Positions 17,486-22,744 of a stretch of DNA of 22,744 nucleotides are shown piece by piece. A program made the position numbers and the translations under genes. The notes beneath the pieces are model-generated. The model did not search any database. It was not told where the DNA came from and saw only the letters and a list, made by a program, of their open reading frames with translations. How positions within the stretch are numbered: position 1 is the stretch's first letter; each line of letters begins with the position of its first letter. Source of the stretch: CAWVWD01 sp045106825 (GTDB lineage Bacteria > Bacteroidota > Bacteroidia > Chitinophagales > Saprospiraceae); contig JBGCFH010000382.1 in assembly GCA_045106825.1 (NCBI GenBank), forward strand, positions 1 through 22,744, written 5' to 3'.

Positions 17486-18355
17486 ATGAAACACTTATTA
17501 ATACTAATCTTATTATTTTCAATCGCTTGTTCGCCAACTTCAAAAACCACTAAACCACTAAAGTCCAACAAGAAAAAAGTCTTTCTATTTGCAGGACAAT
17601 CAAATATGGAAGGTCGAGCAAATGGTGATTTATTGAGCGAAGAAGATTTAAAACGATTGGAAAAAGTAGCTCCAAATATTGCGTTTCATTACAATCATTT
17701 TCCTGTTACGCCATTACAGCTAACAACGCCCAAGCCTTATATTCAAAAGAAATTTTCATTAGAAAAATCATTTGGTCCAGAGTTGTTTTTTGGAATTAAT
17801 TTAGTCGAAAAATATCCAAAGGATGAGTTTGTTTTTATCAAACGATCACAAGGTGGAACATCGCTTTATGGTTGTTGGAATCCAGATTGGACATTGGCGA
17901 AAGCCAAAGTAATGAATGAAGAAAAACAACCAAAATTATTCACTGATTTTGTGAATTACGGACAATCTATTTTGGCAAATATGGATACTTCTGAATATGA
18001 AATTTGTGGAATGCTTTGGGTTCAAGGTGAATCGGATAGTGGAATAAAAAAGCATGGAACAATTCCTGCCGAAACTTATGGACAGAATCTTCAAAATCTA
18101 ATCAAAGAAACTCGAAAGCAATTCAATGTACCAAATTTACCAATTATGATTTTTCAAGTTGGTAGTGGAAAAGTCGTTGAAGGAATGAAATCAATCGCCA
18201 AATCAGATGACTTTGTTTTTTTGATTAAGCAATCAAAAAATAAAAAATCTACTAATTATTACGAAAGAAATCCACCGCCAATCGGTCATTATACCGCAAA
18301 AAGTATGAAGAAAATTGGAGAACGATTTTTTGAAACTTATGAACGAGATTATTAA
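17486..18355 (+). CDS. SASA/CE6-like carbohydrate esterase lipoprotein
   Basis: A 289-residue SGNH-fold protein of the sialate O-acetylesterase (SASA, DUF303) group, which removes O-acetyl or related esters from glycans. Lipoprotein signal MKHLLILILLFSIACS with Cys15. The nucleophile Ser39 lies in FAGQSNMEGR (35-44); WVQGESDSG (178-186) is the second block; YGCWNPDW is also typical. The catalytic His is probably H268 in NPPPIGHY; the usual DxxH is not visible, as in some members of this subfamily that have PPxGHY. Start fixed by the signal. It sits between two identical 33-bp palindromes and after a terminator, so it may be an independent transcription unit. Substrate unknown; acetylated polysaccharide is inferred from the neighbours. 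Confidence 0.87.
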   Translation: MKHLLILILLFSIACSPTSKTTKPLKSNKKKVFLFAGQSNMEGRANGDLLSEEDLKRLEKVAPNIAFHYNHFPVTPLQLTTPKPYIQKKFSLEKSFGPELFFGINLVEKYPKDEFVFIKRSQGGTSLYGCWNPDWTLAKAKVMNEEKQPKLFTDFVNYGQSILANMDTSEYEICGMLWVQGESDSGIKKHGTIPAETYGQNLQNLIKETRKQFNVPNLPIMIFQVGSGKVVEGMKSIAKSDDFVFLIKQSKNKKSTNYYERNPPPIGHYTAKSMKKIGERFFETYERDY

Positions 18356-18362
18356 CAGAACC

Positions 18363-18395
18363 AGACCTGACAGGTTTTGAAAACCTGTCAGGTCT
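18363..18395. repeat. 33-bp perfect palindrome, copy 2
   Basis: Base-for-base identical to 17431-17463, starting 8 bases after the esterase stop codon. Identity over all 33 bases suggests recent duplication or strong constraint. Confidence 0.95.
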
Positions 18396-18469
18396 TTATA
18401 CATAAAACGAACGAAAAACAAACCCAAATGAACGATTCAAAGCCTATTTAAAATTTAAAAACCCACTTC

Positions 18470-18499
18470 TTGTAGTAACTTTACAGTCTGATATTTTTT
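18470..18499 (+). promoter_or_regulatory. Possible Bacteroidota promoter for the G8/beta-helix gene
   Basis: TTG at 18470-18472, then 19 bases, then TATTTTTT at 18492-18499, one mismatch from TAnnTTTG. The start codon is at 18524. Plausible but unverified. Confidence 0.35.
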
Positions 18500-18523
18500 A
18501 CCAAAATATTTATTTAAAAAGAA

Positions 18524-21500
18524 ATGCAAGAACAACTACTTAATAGAAATTGGACAAAAATCATTATTATTTTTATTTTAATCAATGGTTTATTCACAAA
18601 CTGGGCTTTCGCCCAAATGAACGACCTAATTCCTACAAACACAGCAACACATACAGCAGTTCAAAACGGAAACTGGTTTGACGGAACAACTTGGAATACA
18701 GGAACAGTTCCAGGTGATGCAGCGATTGTGGTTATTCCGATGGGAAAAACGGTAACTTACGAAGGTCAATCTTCGGCACATATTTTCGCCATTCGAGTCG
18801 ATGGAACATTCGTTTGTCAACAGACAAATAGTGCGAGTACAACAACCTTAACTTTCGACACTTTTGTTGGAACAATGATGTCTTATGTCAAATTTTTAGC
18901 GAATAATGCAACAGACGGAAAGATTGATATAACCATTGAACCATTTGATATTGAAGCACATAAAGCAGGAACAAGTGGTTACACACAAGTTTGGAATAAT
19001 GATGCAAAAACGCACTTTAGTGATGGTGCGACAATGTACGAAGTCACTCGTGAAGTTGGTCCAGATAGTCGATTCAATTCTTACGCTGACGCAATCGCAG
19101 GAAATACTTCGGTAACAGAATTGACACGAACCGTTTACGATGATGGAAATGGTGTAACTGGTCGTTATGGTTGGGATTCCACACAATTGTCATTGGGAAT
19201 TATGACGATGGGACAATTGGAAATCATCGGTCAAGAGAAATTGGTGATGTCAAAATTGGCGAATGATGCGGCAAAAGCCCAAAGAGATGTTCAATTAGAA
19301 AATACGCCAACAGGTTGGTTAGTTGGTGATTCGATTATTATTACAAAAGGTGGAAATATTGGTGTTGTAAGTAATGGAAATGACCTCAAAGCGATTGATA
19401 TTTTGAATGGTACAACGATTACAACGACAACTAATTTGAATAAAAACCATGAAGGAAAAGTTAGTGGCGATTGGGATTTGCATTGTTACGCAGGAAATCT
19501 GACTCGAAATATTACGTTTAAATCTGCGAATCCAAACCAAATTCATCATCGAGGACATTTGATGGCAATGGGAAGCGGAACGAATGTTCAAATCCGAAAT
19601 GCAGCGTTTAAAGACATGGGAAGAACGGATAAATCTCGATTATTAGATGATTTTATTTGGAAACAATGGTTACAACCTGCGGTTTTTAATTGTAAAATTT
19701 CGGCTTTAGGTCAAGAAGTTTGCGAAATGGAACGCAATTTAAAAGGCGATATTACCAATTCTCGTGGTCGTTATTCGCTTCATTTACATAAATTAGGAAC
19801 AACACATACAGCAAATATGGCTTATATTACTGGCTGTGTCGTTTGGGGAAATCCTGGTTGGGGAATTACTCATCACGATTCTTATGCGACAATTTCGGAC
19901 AATGTCGTTTATGATGTAACTGGCGGCGGAATTGTATCCGAATCTGGTAGCGAAATGGGTTTTTGGGATGATAATTTGGTGGTTGATATTGACAAAGGAC
20001 ATACTTACGACAAATATGCTTCGGCTTTATTTCACGATGATTATTTGTTTTCAGGTCAAGGTTTGGCGATGAAAGGTCGTGGTGTTGTTTGTCGAAATAA
20101 TGTGATTGTCGATGCGGTTGAAGGTGTTGGAATCATCAATATGAATCCATCAACAACCAATCACGATAGAGTTGACGCACAAGCATTAGCAACGTTTCGA
20201 CCGGATTTTCAGATTGACCAATTTCCATTGAGTCAAAATGGTTATAGCAGCGAAGGCGATGGCGTAATGCCTGTTGAAGTGGCGTTGATTTTGGAAAATA
20301 CAACAACAATTGCTTGTAATCAAGCACTGCGTTCGATTGAGCGAGATATGGGCGTAAATCACGAAAGTCGTTCTGTTTTTGATGGATTTATTTGTTGGGG
20401 AATTGACCAAGGTTTATCGATTACTTATCAAGCAGATTATTCGTTCAAAGACGTTTTTATTTCCGGAAATGGTACAAGCGGAACACGAGGAATGTATTTA
20501 TGGAAACATTCTCACAATCATGTTTTTGAAAATATTCGGTTTGTCGATTTAGATTATGCGGTTACCGTTTCAAAGTTGGTAGAAAGTGGAAATGGTTTAT
20601 TGAAAACTCGAAATAACGGATTTACGCCTTGGTATTTTATTGATGCAACAACAGAAAATGTTACTGATTTTTATGAAATTATTTTGGAAGATCCAAGCAC
20701 GGGAACGGCTTATACCGAACATGCTGATAATCCGATTCATTTAGCGGCTTCCGAGTTGGTCAATCGAGATGTTTCCTTTACCATTTTGGATTCGACGGAG
20801 TTATATGTTGATTATGGAACGAGCGATTTTCGTTTTGAAGTTGATGGAATTATTACCGATGATTTGGGTAGTTATAAAATGGGAATCAAACAAGCAGAAG
20901 CACAAGGAACATTGCGTTTAGATTATCCTGAACGAATTTATGAATTTGCATCACAAGCAAAATTTGAGCAATATTTGACGGCAAATAATGTGTATAAAGA
21001 CACGGCAAATAACGACCAATTATATTTTATTATCAATGAAGTTTTGCCAAATCGTAGAACTTGGGAATATACAAGTTTTCCTGTTCGAGTGAAGATTTTG
21101 AATGCACCTTCGAATGGCGTTTTCTCGAATCCACAAATTGAAGCCAATTGGAATCCTGAAAATCAAATCATTAGTAGATTCGCCACAGCAACACAAAGTT
21201 CGACCAAAGGAAATATAAGTTATGATGGTGAAGTTGTTGATGTTTCGGCTTGGAAAGCGATTGATGGAAATAATAATGGACGAGAAAATTGTCAGATTTT
21301 TCAGCGAGGTTTAGTGCCTGTTGGTAGTTATTCTCAAACTCAAAATGAAGTTGAACCGTGGTACGATTTAGATTTTGGCGAGTTGAAAATCATTGATTAT
21401 ATCGATATTTGGAATACCGTTGAACTCAATGCCAACGCAATAGAAACCAACTCGACACACTTCAAAGATTTCTATGTTTTGATTTCGGATACGCCTTTTG

Positions 21501-22243
21501 GTAGTTCCAATTTAGCGGCAGCGAGAGCTATCGCAGATTACGAATATTACGTTCCGAATACATCACCAAAGAAACGTAAGGTTTCTTTTAATAATTTAAA
21601 TGTCAATGGTCAATACGTTAGAGTTCAAGCAGTTGGAACAACTAAAATAAAGTTAGCAGAAATCGAAGTGATTGGAAAAACCTATGTTCAACCAATTGTT
21701 TTACCTGCCGAATTATTAGATTTTACCGCAGAAGCTGCTCCAAATGATGCATTAGAGAGTATTTTAAAATGGATAACTTTATCAGAAATAAATGTATCAC
21801 ATTTTGACATTGAACACGCAATAGATAATACAAATTTCAAAAAAATAGATGAAGTTCAAGCAACTGGCGATTCTGCGGAAATGGAAAATTATATTTACAA
21901 TCATTTAAATCCAAACTATGGCAAAAATTACTATCGTTTAAAAATCGTTGATAATGATGGACGATTTGAGTATTCAAATACTGAAGTTGTAGCATTTCAA
22001 CCAAATACTTTTTTAACCATTTATCCAAATCCAACAGAAAGCGAATTTAACATCAATATTGCGTCCAATAATTGGGCAGAACGTTTGAAAATTTATAACG
22101 CTATCGGTCAAGTTATTTACAAAAAAGACAACATCAAAGGCGAAAATTTCTTGACGATTAACTTATCACAATCTGGCATTTTTACAATTGTTATTTTGGG
22201 AAATAACGGAGAGAAAGCTGTAGAAAAAATTGTAGTTTGGTAA
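18524..22243 (+). CDS. T9SS-exported G8/beta-helix protein, CEMIP/TMEM2-like
   Basis: A 1239-residue secreted protein. Signal peptide about 1-30 (IIIIFILINGLFTNWAFA/Q). Residues about 45-165 are a G8 domain (NWFDGTTWNTGTVPGDAAIV, IPMGKTVTYEG). Residues about 300-720 form a right-handed beta-helix with the signatures HHRGHLMAM (341-349), FKDMGR, RYSLHLHKLG (416-425), and GWGITHHDSYATISDNVVYD. These recall animal CEMIP/TMEM2 (RGHIMAM, RYPIHFHMVG, VTIHGTHGLLVEDNVGYD), which depolymerise hyaluronan, so it may be a polysaccharide-degrading protein. Residues 883-1052 form an F5/8C (discoidin/F-type lectin-like) domain with FKDFYVLISDTPFG, but the F-type lectin RxD fucose motif reads NTVE and so is not kept. 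About 1058-1160 is a fibronectin-like domain (LPAELLDFTA...YYRLKIVDNDGRFEYS), then a T9SS sorting domain from YPNPTESE (1167) ending in EKIVVW. Catalysis is not proven. Confidence 0.93.
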   Translation: MQEQLLNRNWTKIIIIFILINGLFTNWAFAQMNDLIPTNTATHTAVQNGNWFDGTTWNTGTVPGDAAIVVIPMGKTVTYEGQSSAHIFAIRVDGTFVCQQTNSASTTTLTFDTFVGTMMSYVKFLANNATDGKIDITIEPFDIEAHKAGTSGYTQVWNNDAKTHFSDGATMYEVTREVGPDSRFNSYADAIAGNTSVTELTRTVYDDGNGVTGRYGWDSTQLSLGIMTMGQLEIIGQEKLVMSKLANDAAKAQRDVQLENTPTGWLVGDSIIITKGGNIGVVSNGNDLKAIDILNGTTITTTTNLNKNHEGKVSGDWDLHCYAGNLTRNITFKSANPNQIHHRGHLMAMGSGTNVQIRNAAFKDMGRTDKSRLLDDFIWKQWLQPAVFNCKISALGQEVCEMERNLKGDITNSRGRYSLHLHKLGTTHTANMAYITGCVVWGNPGWGITHHDSYATISDNVVYDVTGGGIVSESGSEMGFWDDNLVVDIDKGHTYDKYASALFHDDYLFSGQGLAMKGRGVVCRNNVIVDAVEGVGIINMNPSTTNHDRVDAQALATFRPDFQIDQFPLSQNGYSSEGDGVMPVEVALILENTTTIACNQALRSIERDMGVNHESRSVFDGFICWGIDQGLSITYQADYSFKDVFISGNGTSGTRGMYLWKHSHNHVFENIRFVDLDYAVTVSKLVESGNGLLKTRNNGFTPWYFIDATTENVTDFYEIILEDPSTGTAYTEHADNPIHLAASELVNRDVSFTILDSTELYVDYGTSDFRFEVDGIITDDLGSYKMGIKQAEAQGTLRLDYPERIYEFASQAKFEQYLTANNVYKDTANNDQLYFIINEVLPNRRTWEYTSFPVRVKILNAPSNGVFSNPQIEANWNPENQIISRFATATQSSTKGNISYDGEVVDVSAWKAIDGNNNGRENCQIFQRGLVPVGSYSQTQNEVEPWYDLDFGELKIIDYIDIWNTVELNANAIETNSTHFKDFYVLISDTPFGSSNLAAARAIADYEYYVPNTSPKKRKVSFNNLNVNGQYVRVQAVGTTKIKLAEIEVIGKTYVQPIVLPAELLDFTAEAAPNDALESILKWITLSEINVSHFDIEHAIDNTNFKKIDEVQATGDSAEMENYIYNHLNPNYGKNYYRLKIVDNDGRFEYSNTEVVAFQPNTFLTIYPNPTESEFNINIASNNWAERLKIYNAIGQVIYKKDNIKGENFLTINLSQSGIFTIVILGNNGEKAVEKIVVW

Positions 22244-22260
22244 ACATTGTATTAATATAT

Positions 22261-22291
22261 AACTGTATCGGTTTTGGAAACCGATACAGTT
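22261..22291. repeat. 31-bp palindrome AACTGTATCGGTTT...
   Basis: AACTGTATCGGTTT (22261-22274) and AAACCGATACAGTT (22278-22291) are perfectly complementary around TGG. It begins 18 bases after the stop of the G8 protein gene and shares the GGTTTTGRAAACC core with the repeats at 17431 and 18363. Confidence 0.9.
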
Positions 22292-22513
22292 TGTTTAGAC
22301 TTTTATAAGTATAAAATATTCATTTCGATAGAAATCCTTTTGACAGAATTGATTTAATATATTAGATTGTATCGTTCTAAAATCAACTGATTAAGCGGTT
22401 CTCACGCTATTCGAATTTTTCAAATGTCAAAATAATTAGGAATGAATGAGTGAAATATGGAATGATTAGCCAAGAGGTTTTTTGTTTATATACTTTAAAC
22501 ACTCAGTATTTCT

Positions 22514-22521
22514 TATTTTTG
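22514..22521 (+). promoter_or_regulatory. Possible -7 box for the last gene
   Basis: TATTTTTG matches TAnnTTTG exactly, 45 bases before the start codon at 22567, but no TTTG lies at the proper distance upstream (only TTTA near 22494). Confidence 0.3.
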
Positions 22522-22566
22522 TAAAATACCCTTTGCAGAAATTGAAAATACACTAAAATCAACACT

Positions 22567-22744
22567 ATGGAAGACAATTCTCAACCACAAAATATAGAAC
22601 AAGAATCAGACAATAATGTAGATGATAAATCTATCATTGCAAACTTTTTCATCTTCGTTGCTGTACTTGCCTTTATTTGGGGAATAATTGCTTACGTAAC
22701 TCGAAAAAAAATAAAAACCAATCTTTACAAAACTTATGGAACAA
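22567..22744 (+). CDS. Small membrane protein, 3' end outside window
   Basis: An open frame from ATG at 22567 to the window edge, 59 codons. The N-terminus is polar and acidic (MEDNSQPQNIEQESDNN), followed by a single strong membrane helix (residues about 27-47, FFIFVAVLAFIWGIIAYV), then a basic stretch (TRKKIKTNLYKTYG). A possible -7 box lies upstream. The family is not recognised, and the gene continues outside the window. Confidence 0.6.
   Translation, partial: MEDNSQPQNIEQESDNNVDDKSIIANFFIFVAVLAFIWGIIAYVTRKKIKTNLYKTYGT

Larger units (their letters stand above)
22244..22566. other. Intergenic region after the G8 gene
   Basis: Holds the palindrome at 22261-22291 and the possible promoter box at 22514-22521. 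Otherwise I see no gene or RNA in it. Confidence 0.6.

Noticed and set aside
17431..18395. CRISPR array
   Set aside because: Only two repeats, 932 bases apart, with a gene between them, and no cas genes.
21170..21679. Calling the F5/8C domain a fucose-binding lectin
   Set aside because: The RxD motif is missing, so only the fold can be claimed.

Overview
The window is AT-rich bacterial DNA from a member of the Bacteroidota, probably a Flavobacteriia- or Saprospiria-like lineage. Two large secreted proteins end in type IX secretion (T9SS) C-terminal sorting domains. There is a hybrid two-component system (HTCS) of the Bacteroidota type, several lipoproteins with short lipoboxes, and weak or absent Shine-Dalgarno sequences. 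I cannot place it at genus level from sequence alone.

Layout. (1) 1-921: the 3' part of a sulfatase gene that enters from outside the window. (2) 922-1703: non-coding DNA with phased AT palindromes. (3) 1704-5153: a complete single-chain pyruvate carboxylase, a housekeeping gene. (4) 5154-5398: a short convergent gap with a nested inverted repeat. (5) 5399-12247, minus strand, in transcription order: a formylglycine-generating-enzyme-like lipoprotein, an HTCS sensor/regulator, a small membrane protein, and a GH5 glycoside hydrolase lipoprotein. A 276-bp nested palindrome lies just upstream of the GH5. (6) 12248-12962: the divergent intergenic region, holding a 381-bp segment bounded by 21-bp inverted repeats (IS or MITE-like remnant). 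(7) 12963-22243, plus strand: a T9SS-exported beta-helix protein, a GH29 alpha-L-fucosidase whose C-terminal domain is out of frame, a small helical secreted protein with a clear terminator, a SASA/CE6-like esterase lipoprotein, and a 1239-residue T9SS-exported G8/beta-helix protein resembling the animal hyaluronan-depolymerase family CEMIP/TMEM2. (8) 22567-22744: the start of a small membrane protein cut by the window end.

How it may work together (inference): the two divergent gene sets look like a polysaccharide-utilisation locus without a SusC/SusD pair in view. The HTCS would sense a glycan fragment in the periplasm and switch the locus on. Extracellular T9SS proteins would bind or cut the polymer, a periplasmic fucosidase, esterase and GH5 would trim it, and the FGE-like lipoprotein would mature sulfatases such as the one at the left edge. 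Sulfatase maturation, GH29 and the esterase point to a sulfated, acetylated, fucose-containing glycan; the exact substrate cannot be read from sequence.

The most interesting signals are the CEMIP/TMEM2-like T9SS protein, the frameshift in the GH29 gene, the pairing of an FGE (with both catalytic cysteines) with an HTCS, and a family of perfect intergenic palindromes that sit a few bases after stop codons.
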